This document shows positions 11,421 through 23,590 of a stretch of DNA of 64,000 bases, piece by piece. Under the pieces are notes generated by a model. It was not told the origin of the DNA and did no database searches. It was given only the letters and a program-made list of their open reading frames with translations. The position numbers and the translations under genes are program-made. The stretch's first letter is position 1. Every line of letters begins with the position of its first letter. The stretch lies in contig JAHNUO010000006.1 in the NCBI GenBank assembly GCA_019787685.1, positions 1,116,001-1,180,000 of the forward strand, in the 5' to 3' direction. The DNA is from Chiua virens (taxonomy: Eukaryota > Basidiomycota > Agaricomycetes > Boletales > Boletaceae).

Positions 11421-12076
11421 ATGTTCATCTCTCTCTTGTCCCATCTCGTTTGCGCTTGGTTCGCCTTCGCCCTCCCCGCTTACAATACTTACAAGGCTTT
11501 AGCTCACAATCAACAAACAAATCCATCTTACTGGATCGTTATAGCCCTCTTCGTCGCTTTCGAAAACACCCTCGGTCTCGTCCTCTCATGGTCTGTCTCT
11601 TCTCTCTCTTCATCCTCGCTCGCTCACCCCACTCTAGGTTTCCCTTTTACTGGGAGCTCAGGACCATCTTTCTCCTCTACATATCCCTCCCTCAGACACA
11701 GGTTCGTCTCCATCTCTCATGTCCCCTCTTTCCTCAACACGCTCCCTAGGGCTTCATTTACGTCTACAGCACCTTCCTTGAGCCCTGGCTCTCCTCCAAC
11801 GAGGCTGGCTTCGATGAGGCCTTGGCTTCCGCGCAGAACAACACCATCGCGTTTTGTCGCACGCGCATCACCGCCTTTCTCGACCTGGTCTGGAGTATCT
11901 TGAACAACACCCCCGTCTCTGCCCCTCCGGGGGACGTGCAAAAGCATCCCCGTGACCATCTCACGGACCTCTGGGCTGCCTACTCGCCTTTCGTCCTCGG
12001 GGCATTCGCTGCCAAGGACACAAGCGACGCACACGTCACCAGTAACCCTTATTCGGTCAATGGAGATTCGTCATGA
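11421..12076 (+). CDS. TB2/DP1/HVA22 (Yop1/REEP-like) ER membrane protein
   Basis: Three exons split by introns 11591-11637 and 11702-11749 give 186 residues. The N-terminus has the typical pair of hydrophobic hairpins: a first segment near LLSHLVCAWFAFALPAY, then YKAL and a second near YWIVIALFVAFENTLGLV, followed by WFPFYWELRTIFLLYISLP. The conserved IYVYSTFLEPWL motif comes next, then a soluble tail of about 90 residues. These reticulon-like hairpin proteins shape tubular endoplasmic reticulum. Length fits fungal Yop1 relatives. The first ATG is used and the N-terminus matches the family. The gene is divergent from the Zn2Cys6 factor and converges on SEC3 with an 87-bp gap. Confidence 0.87.
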
Positions 12077-12163
12077 TCATCTATATTTACCAATATCTCT
12101 ACCGTACCCCAAACATGTACATTCGAGATCGTTCCCCAAATACACAATTCGTCATCCTATGTA

Positions 12164-15100
12164 TTATGACCCGTGTCGGTGCCTTTTAAAGGCACTCTCG
12201 ACGTCGTTCGACGTATACTCCATGGATATACCACCGTCGCCATAACACTGCGTTATCCTCGTCCTGAAACTCTCCGTCATCCGTTGCAACTCTTCTTCGC
12301 AGGCCTTCCACACCCCAACCATCACCGTTCCCGGCGCGATCCCACTACTTTCTTCTTTCGTCGTCTTCTCTTCTGCTTCCGTAAAATGCTTCTCCACGCG
12401 TCGGAAAAGCACGTCAACGTGCTTGCGGATATCCTTGCCATCAAATTCTTTCACCACTTTCTTCAGCGACGATTTGCTATAATTAGCGTTCTTTTGAACT
12501 TCGCTCGGCGCCGTCGTCTTCAATAGCCTCTCCAGGCCTTCGAAAAATTCCTGTATATCCATTCGTTAGCCTATGTCCCCCGTATCCATGGTCAACACAC
12601 AATCAATTTAGAAAACGGTCTCCGGAGTACGATCCTGACATAGGCACTCAAGTTCTCACTGTAGATCCCCTCGGCTTGCTTCAGGAATCCCCCAACGGAT
12701 CCCGTGTCCAATTGTGAGATCTCGGCAACAAAACAGTGCATGTTCTCTGCAGAGTCCGGTCATTTGCGCGAAACAGGCCTGGGCACGCCACTCACCAACA
12801 AGCGACACGTGGTAATTGAGCTGGCCTTTATCTTCACCCTCACCGTCCAACGTGGCCATGTGCTTCAGACATTCAAACATGCTGTGCACGATCTTCTCGT
12901 AAGCCGAGTCTACATGAGCCCGGATCTCCAGTCCGTCGGCGCCGACCAGCTGTTGCTCCACACGTCCCACGTACACTGGGAAATACTTGATAAAATGAAC
13001 CACGCCCTTCCTCTTCTTGCTCGTCAGTTTCGTCTCGTCGACCATCTTGATTTGCTGGTTCTACTTCCCGTCATAAACGCTCTTCCACTCTTTGCTAGCA
13101 TATTCACTTACGATATGACGGTCAAACGCTGCCTTGAGCCGCAGGTGCTGCTTGTCCAGGATTTGAAGAAAAAAAATATTGCCACGTTCATCAGCATCTG
13201 CAAGGAAGCGCTCTAGGCAAGTGATAACCCCGACCAGTTGCCTAGTCATCGACCTGAGCCCACGTTACGTTGACGAGGCAGTGACTTACAACGCATCTTT
13301 CGCAACCGCGATATCAATCCATTGTTTCAACTCAGTCGGCAAGAACCCGAATATTAGGTCCATGGCTCCACGCACGAGCTTGATGGTCGACTGACTAAGA
13401 CCAGCACTCCTAGCCGCCTGGCGTCGAAAATAACTGTCCAGACCAGCGTAATCAGCAAACGTCAGTCCAGTATCGTTGATCTGAAGAAAGTCTGTAACAA
13501 AGTCGCCTTCTCGGTAGATCTGAGGGGCAATTTGCTCCAGAATGTAACCAAGTGCCTAGATCCGAGTGAGCACGAGACTGATCTTTCACGTGCGAAGAGA
13601 ACACAAACGTCAGCTGCTCCATACTCTTCGCTCGTTTGCCCGTTTCGTTCTCGATCACGGCTTCTTGTTTCAATAGGGCCACGCACAATGGTTCCTGCAC
13701 GTCGAATAGCACCGCCTTTTGTGTTGGCATTATTCTGGGCAAAACCTGATGAATCGGATCAACGTGATACAGAAAGGCGAGAAACAGGTCATTTTACTTT
13801 GCTCCGGGTCATCCTCGGATGGCTTTTTCAATATGCCAGCATATATTGAGAACAAGCCTTTCATCTGCGTATTGTGCAGGTCGCTGACCGCCGAAAAGTA
13901 CGCCTGACGACAGATGAGCTTCAAAAGCTTGCGCCTCCAAGTGACGTACAGCGCAAAACTTGGAGTACATTGTTTCATCCATCTCTTTCAGGAACAGAAG
14001 GAGGCCAGCATATCTACCGAGGTAGGTTTCCATCCCTTGATGGTTGAACATAATTGGTCGTCCCCGTCCTTTGGGTCGGGTGATTCCGCCGCTGTCATCA
14101 AGAATAAGTTTGCACTTGAGGCGGCATGAGGGACTTTCGTCGAAACGTCAATACAACGGACGAACCAACCTGGGCGACTATCATGATGGAGAGGTAATCA
14201 AACAAGCGTTTGCAGAATTGCCCATTATATGTCCTGTATTCGTCCAGTCTTTCCATAGTGGCAGCCATTTCTGAGAAAAAATCAGACCAAGTGATGAGGG
14301 AGACAAATGGCTTTGACCTCGGTCCTGAGTAGCCTGAAGAGCTTTATAGAGTTCCGTAGCAGCTTCTTCGAGTCGCTGGATCCCGGCTTGTTTTTCGAGC
14401 GACTCCTGGGTAAGGGTAACCAACACTTCCGGATCAACCTGAACTGTTTTCTAGTGCGCAGGTGTAAGTATGCGTGGATCCCACTCAGACTGGCCACGTA
14501 CGAGTAAGTTTTGGAGTTCACTCAGGAGCACGCCTTGATTTTGCATCTGGACTTGTAAGCCGCGTCGCTGCGACTGGATAAAAGAGATATCATCGCCCAC
14601 GGCCTATCAAACTGGTCAGAACAAAGCCGCCGCCGCGGCATGATTTACTTGCGTTTAGATGAATCTTGTATGAGGATATCAAGTTGTCCATGGCATCAAC
14701 CTCCCCAAGGGCCTCGTCCAGGTATCTGACGACAAGATTCACCCGATCATCAGATTCCAGAAAAGAGTGTATATTGGCCTAACAGCGCGGTTATTGGAGT
14801 TAAGACAAGCAAAAGTCAGACGACCGACCTTCTCTAGCGCCATGAGCTCGTCAAGCAAGCGGGCTTCGACTAAATCTGCAGCCCCCTTTGCAGACTTTCG
14901 GCCGAATGTGTCGTCACCTGCCCATTCGTAACCCTCGAGCATTTCCTCGACGCTGATCATCGTTGCTTCAGTGTTTTCTTCCGCACCTTCGGCATCCTCG
15001 GAGCCCCAGTCACCTGCTACAAGCCGGTCGAGAGCAACCTGGTTTGCAGGGTCGAAAAATGAGACACGGTTGTTGTGTTCTCGGCGCATCTGCGCGGTCT

Positions 15101-16210
15101 CGTGGGGCTTTGGAGTCAAGGTACGTGATGGAGGTTTGTGCGTGGTTCCAGACAGTTCCGAGTGCACAGAATGTTGCATTTCCATGGGATATGCCGAAGG
15201 TGTAGTTGACATACTAGGTAAGTCGAGAGAAGGTTTAGTGGGTGTGTGATTTGGAAGGGCTGGACGCGGAGATGTGGTATGACCACGGGCGGGCACGAGA
15301 CTGGATCCAAGGGCCGCTGCGGCAGACGGAGGGGACGTTGCGTTCGATGGCCTGCGTCCCACTCTCGGTCTCAATGAGCTGGGTAAGCTGGGCACGGGGG
15401 ATTGATGTGGAGGAATAGAAGGGGATGGCGGGCGAAGACCAGAGGCGCTGGATGCAACGGATTCCCTCGCAGAATGTCCCCTCATGGAATCTGAAGGCGA
15501 GGCGGAACGTGAGGGGGTCTTGGTGACATGAGAATGCGGAGACTGGGGGAGATTTTCCAGAGAGGTCGGTATACGAAAGGTAACTGGAGGCGTGGAGGGC
15601 AGGGTCGACTCGGTGGGCGGCTGAACAACGTCTGGATCTTCTGCGTGTGGAGTGACTGTTAGCGAATTCTGTGAACAACTGCCGTAACTTACCGGATGTT
15701 TCATCCACGCCGACGAGATGGAGGGGGGTGCCGATGAGAGAACGGAAGAGATCGATAATGGCTCTGACAAACGCGGTCTGGTCGGCGGGGTTCTCTGTCT
15801 GCCACTTGTATGTCCTTGCAAGGGTGACGTTGAACGAGATCGGCTGGTCATGGAGGGGTGAATAGGACGAGGAGAGGAAAGAGACAACACACGTTGACGA
15901 CCTGGATGCCTCTGAGTTCTATAAGCTTCCAGGTCTTGCCGACGGAGAAGGAACCGTTGGTATTGAGCTTTGACTTGTGGATGAAACCGGCATTGTCGGT
16001 AGTGCCTGGAGGACAAGTGAGCGGGAGGTGGACGTTTTAGGTGGACGTACGGGAGATGAGGATGTAGCGGGGCTTCCTTCCCTGGCCCTCGCCGGAGTCC
16101 TCCCAAATCTTCAAGTGGGCGACGTAGGACTCTTGTACGTCTACGGCGGCGTTGCGCTTGTCGAATACGGAGGCGATGATGCGCTGCCTTGCGCGATCGT
16201 TGTCGGCCAT
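12164..16210 (-). CDS. SEC3: Exocyst complex subunit Sec3 (EXOC1)
   Basis: The start is the ATG at 16210, beginning MADNDRARQRIIASVF. The N-terminal ~150 residues form the Sec3 PIP2-binding PH-like domain, with YVAHLKIWEDSGEGQGRKPR and later PADQTAFVRAIIDLFRSLIG. A large Ser/Pro-rich disordered exon follows, ending in VSVEEMLEGYEWAGDDTF-like sequence. Then come long helical segments of the Sec3 C-terminal domain, for example KQAGIQRLEEAATELYKAL, ISQLDTGSVGGFLKQAEGIY and SSLKKVVKEFDGKDIRKHV near the end. The stop is TAA at 12164-12166. Sec3 marks exocytic sites on the plasma membrane and tethers vesicles. At least nine introns are implied; C-terminal borders are approximate. It shares a 119-bp divergent promoter with the homeodomain gene. 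Confidence 0.85.
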
Positions 16211-16329
16211 GAAGTGGAGTACCTAAACGGGATGATAAATTGGAGTATTGTCTATGCACGTTACTAGTGAGACCGTGCAAATATTAGAGGTATCTCTTTG
16301 CCAACCTCTCTTGCACGCTCATCTTGTGC
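16211..16329. promoter_or_regulatory. Divergent promoter, SEC3 / homeodomain gene
   Basis: This 119-bp spacer lies between opposite start codons. A pyrimidine-rich stretch precedes the homeodomain gene ATG. No TATA box is evident. Confidence 0.5.
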
Positions 16330-17263
16330 ATGCTCACCCATCCAGCCCTTTCCGTGTCTTCCACTCTGTCCTCGCCAGACATTCTCTCTTCTTTCAATGG
16401 CCACCAAGACTCCCTCACCGCCGATAGCCCCATATCTTCCTCCTCCAGGGATGCTTCCGTAGACGTACAAGACCCCATGGATGTCGATGTCAACGTCGGC
16501 TCATCCCAGGAATCCCTCCTTCTCCCCGACACTCTCTCAAGACGATCCCTCAGAAGCCGTGCCCCTCCATCCGACAAGTCCTCTCTCCGCTTCAGACCAC
16601 AGGTCTCTCTAAATGCTCGATCAAAGTCCCATGTTCGCAGTGCTTCCGAAGACACACTCCGGAAGAGAGTTCAGAAACATGCCAGTGGACATGTTACCCC
16701 AAAGCCTAATTCCGAACGCGATGCTAAAGTCCGTGACCTCAAGACCCGTGCCCTTGCAATCCCCTCCACGGGGAAAACCCCCGCAACCGTTCGTCAGCGC
16801 ATGGTCATGCAGATGGTTTACGACGAGATCACCCCCTATCCAGACGAAGCCTGGGTATCTCAACTTGGCATCATCATTCACAGGTATCTATCCCTATATA
16901 TTCCTCATCCCATCAACCCCCCCTCACACTCTCCCAAGAGAATACCATCAAGTCAAGAACTGGTTCTCCAATCAGCGCCAGAAGGATGCTCGAGACTCAC
17001 GGCAAAGCCCGCAACCTTCTGCCTCTACTAATCTAGAATCCTCTTTGTGCAAGATAACATGCGATGGTCGGGATATGAGGATCCGAACATCAGCCCTTGA
17101 TGTGTGCGCAGCTGATGAATGGTCTGATGCCTTCTTTGATGAAGTCGTCATGATTCACAATTTCCGTCTTTTGGCAAAGCAAAGTCAGGACGAGGCCAGA
17201 GCCGCTCTTCTTGATTCTCCCGCTGACCCCGTGGACTTATCACATACATCATCTCGTTCATGA
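16330..17263 (+). CDS. Homeodomain transcription factor
   Basis: Two exons joined over intron 16884-16938 encode 292 residues; the first ATG of the frame is 16330. The N-terminal half is Ser/Asp-rich with basic patches. A homeodomain spans about residues 135-200. The loop YPDEAWVSQL is followed by IIHREYHQVKNWFSNQRQKD, with the recognition helix created across the splice junction. The invariant W48, F49, N51 and R53 are present and the YP-to-WF spacing is that of a typical 60-residue homeodomain. The C-terminus of ~95 residues has no recognised domain. It probably binds DNA in the nucleus. It lacks a paired second homeodomain gene, so it is not a standard HD1/HD2 mating-type locus. Role unknown. 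Confidence 0.82.
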
Positions 17264-17400
17264 CATCCACTCATCTTGTATACATACACAAACCTTGCTC
17301 ATTTCCTGTACATTCTAATCATCGCCTGCCATATGTGTATCACTTATAATTTGATCGTAATGCTTATCGCTGCTGTAAATCTCAGTCCAGTCGTATTACA

Positions 17401-18888
17401 TCAGATCGTTTCATCGACCGCAAGGGCATCATACTGAGATAACGATTCTCCTTCCCGATACCACCACCACCATCGCCAGAAGCTCCGGTTATCGGTGCCA
17501 CCATTCCCTGTCCTTCGTACTTGCCCAGCCCGTAAAACCTGGTATCGCTTACCCCTCCACGTAACCTCATTTCCGCACACGGCCAAGAACCATATAGGAA
17601 GCGTCAATAACTCCCGGATGCACCAAGCGCCAAGGAACTTCCATCGCTCACGAGCAGGAAGCGGGTATCCGGCGAGCGACTCATATACGTCCAAGTCGAC
17701 CCAAAGCCACAAAGCATGGTGGATGGACAAAAAGATCCACGCCGACACGCCGAAGAGGTATTTGGCACTCGCAGCGGCAATAGAGCTTGCTACAAGATTC
17801 TCTGTGAAGGGTTCGAGAATAGTAGCTGCGATGACCATGTGTTTGCGAACACGTATCCATCGAACGCGGCGCCAGACGTAATCGGATAACGTCATCTTGC
17901 CCATTGCGTTAAGTGCAACGTCGCAAGAAAGGTCGTGTCGGAGGTCCAGCTCATGCCAAAGCGCACTGCCAATCATGTTGTCCTCGGCCAAGAACGAGCC
18001 AAAGGCTGCAAGTCCGTACTCGCCCTCCCTCGGTCCAGTCTCCTTGCCAGGCTTTAGCGATCCGTTTACCCTCTCCAAGTCAGAACGACGATACAGGTTG
18101 GATTTGCCCACTACGCAAGACTCGATGGCCACGGTGTTGATTGCGAGGTACATCTTTGCGTGATTGGTGTTCAGAAATGCTGCCTCAACCCGTGCACCAA
18201 GATATCCCTCGTGTTCGGTCGCAAACGGAACGTGATGAACGAGGGCTATGCGCTTCTTGTAAGGATTTTGCGATGTGGATGGCTGGGCGAGCGCATCTAC
18301 TGAGCGCGCAAGGGTTCCTCGCGCAACCGACACGTTGGAATCAATGACCCAGAGGATATCGTGAGTGGCCTGTCGGTAAGATTTCATAAGGTTATTCACT
18401 TTGGGATTAACGCCGACAATCTCCTCTCCTGTGAACGGAACACATGAGTTTATGAAAATGTAACTGGGGATGTAATATGTACCGATGATAACTTTGGCAT
18501 TTACTTGGGGGTATTGGCTCATTAGCTCTCTGACCACCGTCAGAGCTTGGTCGTCCTCGTCAGCAACAGAAAGCAGGATCTCAAAATTGGGGTATTCTTG
18601 AATGAAGGTGGATTCTAAATTCTCGTATAAGTTGGTATCGAGGCCTTTGAGAGGTCGGAGTATTGAGACACCTGGTGCATTCGGGGACGTTGCAAGAGGA
18701 GAACGAGGGCGGAGACGATATCGCTTTCGACTACTAGCGTGGTCAACATCAATCGTTAGCTGAGCAGCCAATGCTCACCCTGTCCGGCATCCTACTAAAC
18801 CAATGGACCACAAAACAACATACCAGCCAAGTCCTACAGCAGAGAGGATGCTATAGACTATAGAACTGTTGAGCGTCGGATTTGACAT
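17401..18888 (-). CDS. Ceramide glucosyltransferase (GT21)
   Basis: This enzyme transfers glucose from UDP-glucose to ceramide to make glucosylceramide in Golgi/ER membranes. Exon 1 (ATG at 18888) encodes an N-terminal membrane anchor (SAVGLGWYVVLWSIGLVG). The main body starts with RKRYRLRPRSPL. The GT21 motifs are visible: GVSILRPLKGLD, the first Asp pair in SVADEDDQA, D2 in VIDSNVSVARG, D3 in LAEDNMIG, and the R-x-x-R-W active-site motif in VWRRVRW. C-terminal hydrophobic segments follow. A short intron at about 18430-18484 carries an open frame but would break the conserved join IIG/GEEIVGVNP. Stop TGA is at 17401-17403. Fungal-type C9-methylated glucosylceramide synthesis depends on this step. 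Confidence 0.9.
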
Positions 18889-18951
18889 GGCCAACCCGTT
18901 TCAAGTCTATATCGAGTCAAAACTCTTCTGACCGTGGAGTAACGTAACTAC

Positions 18952-20431
18952 CTAACACTGACCCAGCTCGAAGAGCTCCACAGTGTTCTCGTACACTATT
19001 TCTGCTACCTTCTCAAGTGGTATGCTGTTGTTCAACCTACACACTACCCAAGCGACTCCTCCGATTAATGAAGGCTCGTTCCGTCCCTTGACTGCTTTTC
19101 CGGAGACAAATGACTCTGGCCGAACCGCCGCAGGAAAGTAACGAGAGCGCAGCGAAGCCGGTAAAGTGTCCAAATATTCTTTCGAGGCATGCGTACTTGT
19201 CATGTAGCACCACGGTGCATCTGTATTGGTTAGTTTCAACACCATCTAACAATATTCCTTGCTTTACCGGTCTCGAGCAAGAGTTTATCCAGGGGAATGG
19301 TCTTTACAGTTTGAAGATTTTGATCAGTCTTCATGGAACATCCGTTGACTCCGATGTAAAATCCCATGGCAATCTTTTCTCCTCAACATGCCTGTCTGAA
19401 CTGTCAAAGTGTACTCACAAGCTCTGCAGCTTCTTCGCTGCTCCCTGTGAAGCTGTGCACAACACCACCTTTTGCGCCAACGTCCTTCCCTCCATTCTCA
19501 CCAAACCCCTCCTCCTTGAGAATCTTCACCAGGTCAACATGAGCCGCCCGAGAATGTAGGAAAAGGGGAAGATGGTATTTCTTGGCTAGCACGAGCTGGG
19601 AGCCTGGTCGACGCGCAAGTTGAATACTTCGGCGAGTCTCCATAACGGTACTTTATACTCACGAAAATGTCTCTGTTGCTCTTCTTTGGATGCAAAATGA
19701 GTTCGATCATAGTCTGCAGGAACTGAATTACTCTGTATGTCTCGGGAAGGATGCAGAACGGCCACCTAGACCACATTCCCCGATTGCAACAACTCTCCCG
19801 TTCGGCCGCAGATTGTCGCCGATGAGCTTGTCTAATGCGAGCAGATAGACATCTGGGCCTTCCGGATGTTGATCAAACTCCCTCGAACGTGTTGGATGGC
19901 ACCCGACAGTTGCATAGAGGCCTGAATACGTGGAACAGAGAACGGAATGACGACAGATAAGGAAACTGACTGGAAGACACCGACCTTTTTGGCGGGCAAG
20001 GTTTAACGCAAGCTCAGACTCGTGCAAGCTACCGCCCGTAATGATCATTGACTTGACGCCAGCAAGGGATGATCGCTCTAGTATCATGTCAAGGTCGTCT
20101 TTGGAAGATTCGGATGTCCGAGTCACTCTACTTTGTATATTGCGATGGATTATTGAATTTGCTCAACACACCTTCGTGTTTTTGCTTGCTATGATAGATG
20201 CCTCGAAAGACGGGATCGGTAAGGTTTACTAGTAGAAACCCATCAGTAAGGACGGTCCACCCCCGGCTGATGTATTGCACAAATTTAGCTGAGTAGTACC
20301 TCCGATGTCTATGATGAGGGAATTATGAGCTACGTCCCAATGACAGCCAAGATTCGAGTAGTGAATTTACGCAGACCTATGAAATGAATCTTGCTTTCAT
20401 CGAATGTAGATCCAGTACAGCTCGTCGACAT
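18952..20431 (-). CDS. TatD-family metal-dependent nuclease
   Basis: This is a predicted TatD DNase (yeast YBL055C, human TATDN1). The start ATG at 20431 leads to [10 protein letters not shown], then small exons build DIG and [19 protein letters not shown], the metal-site N-terminus. Later landmarks are [19 protein letters not shown] (glutamate ligand), [27 protein letters not shown], and the C-terminal LLLETDAPWCY with the last Asp ligand. It ends with TAG at 18952-18954. The family has 3'-5' exonuclease/DNase activity and has been linked to DNA fragmentation and repair. Length is about 370-400 residues once introns are removed. It lies 63 bp upstream of the ceramide glucosyltransferase gene on the same strand. 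Confidence 0.86.
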
Positions 20432-20655
20432 GGTCTTCAAAGGGAGAGTACGGTAAGCTAGTAGTGAACGTGTGCAATGATGTCTTCCGATAAGATCGGG
20501 CGACTCAGTATTTCAAGTTGCCGACATCCGGCGGCATTATGATTTATGCAAAACAAGTAGCAAGAGGTTATGCTCAGGGAATCTATGTCGATTTAAATAA
20601 CAGGAGGATAAAGCATGGTTGAATGAGAAACATGTAGACATCTGTTATGTCTTCT

Positions 20656-23066
20656 TTACACCGTGGACCCCTGGGCAGAACCACTTGGTTGCCTTCCCAG
20701 TGTGTCTTTGATCAATCCCTTGAATATCTTGATCATAGCAGCGCGGCTCTCCCATAACGGCAGAACGGACGTGATAACTGCAGCGACAAAGAGCCATATA
20801 ACACAACAAATGATCCACACTTTGAAAAACGTCAACGAAAATATGTAGTGGGACAGGAACATAGGAATAGGAATCAGCTTTTAGGTGATCGTATTAGAAT
20901 AGTATGTCTGATATCCAGCTGGAGATATTCTTACAAAGATGACCACGAATGTCGCAGAAAAGGAGGCCCAGACAGCGACTTTCAAGGACTGCCTCAGAGA
21001 TTCGGTGTTTTCGGTATCTTCATCAACAAATGTCATCGATAGGACCGTCGTATCGGAGTTATCTTTATCTTTCTCCGAGCTGGGAGGCTCGTTCTCACCA
21101 TCGGAGAGTTTGGAAACGGTGGCCGTTGCATAGCGTCTTTCTCGCTCTCTTGGATTGATGCGCTTTGTTTCCGACCAATCAAATGCATTATCGGGCTTGA
21201 TGAGAGTGATGATTGCGGAGATGATCGCCCCTGAACAACAGGCACCCATGTTGCCTGCCAAGTTGGGATACATACTCCCTAAAACAGCAAGGAATGTCAA
21301 GTTGACGGTGCGTGAAAAGGGGACCAAGTCTGTCTTACCCGTTGATTGGATAGTAATTTCACCGTAATATTGTTTAGCCACCACCAACCAGCAAATTATC
21401 CCGATAAACATCCCGCCTATAGCGCCTCCTATCGCAGCGGTTTTTGTCTGTTTGCGCCAGACCACAGTGAAAATGATAGGCCCAACCGCGCCGGTGAACA
21501 GCGTCCCAGAAAAGAGGAAGAGCCAGTTGAGCGAAATTCCAATCCCGTTCCAGAGCGAAGCAACGCAGGACATGACGATTGCCCACATCGCAACCATTAA
21601 GTGGGATACTCGAATGAGTACCTCTGGAGACGCCTACTCCACAATCAACATGTGCAAAGGGGGAAGAGGAGAAGCATACAGCTGGATTGAAATGAATTTG
21701 GTACAAATCAAACGTCAGAATGGATGATGTTGCGATCATTTCTGAAGACGCTGCCGACGTGACCGCCATGAATAGAAGTATGAGCTATGAAACTTCGACT
21801 CAGTACGTCGCAAAGTGCGTGCTGGATAAAGTTTACCATAGCAGCCGCGCCGCCGCTTCCCAGCAATGTAACGACACCCGCTGGCGCCGCAAGTCCTGCG
21901 TCTATTTCTGCAGTCGTGAGTCCGCCAATATAAGGAAAGGAGGGACCTGGAGTGTGCGGGTAAGGAATTTGTGCGGAAAATATGTAAGATTCACTAACTG
22001 TTTGCCAGCGCGACGGCAGCAAGGCCCATTACAGACGAGAATGTAAGTGGAACAGCGAACCAAGCGATTCCACCCATCAGATACGCCCGGACCGCTGTCT
22101 TTGCTTCTGAGGCAATGGCTCTTTGCCAATATCCTTGGTCAAGGATGACTGTTCCGAAGCCACCGGTTATCTGAATTATCATGAATACCAGACCATCTTC
22201 GCAAAGATTATTATTGTCCAGTGAGTGAACCTGAGGGTGAGTCACTCACAATTGGACTTGAGCGTTAGGTAAGAACCATCTTGGTTTCCTGACACTGGCC
22301 TTTCCAAACCGGCCTGGTACAACTTTTGGTACATGCCCTCGAATCCCCCAATAAGGTCCGCTTGGGTATATGTATAGAAGAAGAAATATAGGATGAGGAT
22401 CATCAGGATCAGAGTATGCGAATAGTCGCCTGGAAAAGCTCAGTCTTAATGTGTACATCTTTGAATCATATGCCACTTACACAAGAAAGTGGCTCGAAGA
22501 CCACCTAGAATGACATAAATGCAAACACCGATGGGGATGAGGAAGTTTGCGGCATAAATATTCATTCCAGTAAATGCATTGACGACTGCGCTGCCACCCA
22601 AAAGCAACATGCTTGAAACGATCAAATTGACGATAAGGCCGTAGGTAGCAAAGATAAAATGGGCGGTATTTCCGTAACGAGCATGCACAATCTCGAGGTA
22701 TGTGTGACAATAGGGAGCAATCATTTTCACTCGGATGGCAAGAACCGACATCATGAAGATTTGGATTGTGGCTCCCGCTGCATAGTAATAGCCTCCAGAG
22801 AGACCATACTCGTATGTGACGGTAGAACTTTGCAAGAGAGTGGCAGCCCAGGTCCACGCCGAAACAATTCCGGATGCAATTAGGCCAGGTTTCACTGCAC
22901 GAGAAGCGGTGTTGAATTCTTCGGATGTGTTGATCTTGTACGCCGTGTATCGGTTCTGGAGGGTCGAAAGGCCCATCATGATGAGAGCAAACACGAACCC
23001 GATGCCCAGAACGACACCATAGCCCGTACCTTGGGTGAGGACTTGAGAACCAGAACTGGAAGACAT
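20656..23066 (-). CDS. DUR3: Dur3-type urea/polyamine sodium-solute symporter
   Basis: A plasma-membrane active transporter of the SSS family, around 650 residues. ATG at 23066 starts a short Ser-rich tail, then the first membrane helix (GVVLGIGFVFALIMMGLS). The Dur3 hallmark region is clear: YKINTSEEFNTASRAVKPGL, IVSAWTWAATLLQSSTV, then GLSGGYYYAAGATIQI and KMIAPYCHTYLEIVHARYG. Later helices include CVASLWNGIGISLNWLFLFS and AAIGGAIGGMFIGIICW. A charged loop (RINPRERERRYATA) precedes the last helices. Stop TAA is at 20656-20658. Fungal Dur3 imports urea and, in some species, polyamines, and is under nitrogen catabolite control. A GATA-site inverted repeat sits 67-107 bp upstream of the ATG and fits that control. 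Confidence 0.9.
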
Positions 23067-23590
23067 TCTGGGTAGGTGTGGGCGAGTTCAAATGAACAGG
23101 GAGATTCCGCGTGCGTGTCTAATGAAGGCATTTGCTTATCTGTAAAATTTTAGCGAGGAAGAACAGATAAGCATGTTGTAAGCATGAGAGTCGCAATGGC
23201 CGATATCTTTGGAAGTTCAACCTGGAACGCTGGAATAAGGTGCAATCACTGTCGGTGAGAAATGATTAATGAGATGCGGTGCATGTATCGGATGTAAGTG
23301 GATCACGCGACAAATCGCGTCTGGTCTAATGATAGTTGGTAGGTTGTGTTTTCACGTCCCTGACGAATTTCCGTCACGGTGTACATATGACGAGAAGGAA
23401 AGACTCTATTTGGTAGCCATGCTTGACTTTCTTGATTTGGTGCGTGTGAACGTGGTTGCATGCTACCCGTCCGTGTTCCTGCTGCTCTTGTCTCCTACCC
23501 ACGTCTTTCACGCTTGTCTCAGTCGTTTCGTCCTATCCTTGTCCCTCGTTTATCTCTGACTTTGGCCACAGCTTTGGCCCACCATCTAGA
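23067..23590. promoter_or_regulatory. Divergent promoter, DUR3 / heparinase-like gene
   Basis: This is the longest intergenic space in the window (524 bp). Near the DUR3 side it holds a perfect inverted repeat of GATA sites. The side facing the lyase gene is pyrimidine-rich for ~120 bp before the ATG, as is common in fungal core promoters. No coding sequence is seen. Confidence 0.6.
23133..23173. promoter_or_regulatory. Inverted pair of GATA-factor sites upstream of DUR3
   Basis: TGCTTATCTG (23133-23142) and CAGATAAGCA (23164-23173) are a perfect 10-bp inverted repeat with a 21-bp spacer. Each arm contains GATAA. Fungal nitrogen GATA activators (AreA/Nit2/Gln3) bind paired GATA elements, and DUR3 is a classic target. 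The assignment here is an inference from position and family. Confidence 0.6.

Noticed and set aside
14739..16280. A separate Arg-rich protein beginning MHGLTSNVHRQYS
   Set aside because: Its first ~180 residues are an out-of-frame reading of the Sec3 PH-domain exons; only the later Ser/Pro-rich part is the Sec3 exon.
16330..17263. Mating-type HD locus
   Set aside because: There is only one homeodomain gene, with no divergent HD1/HD2 partner, and the usual flanking genes are not seen.
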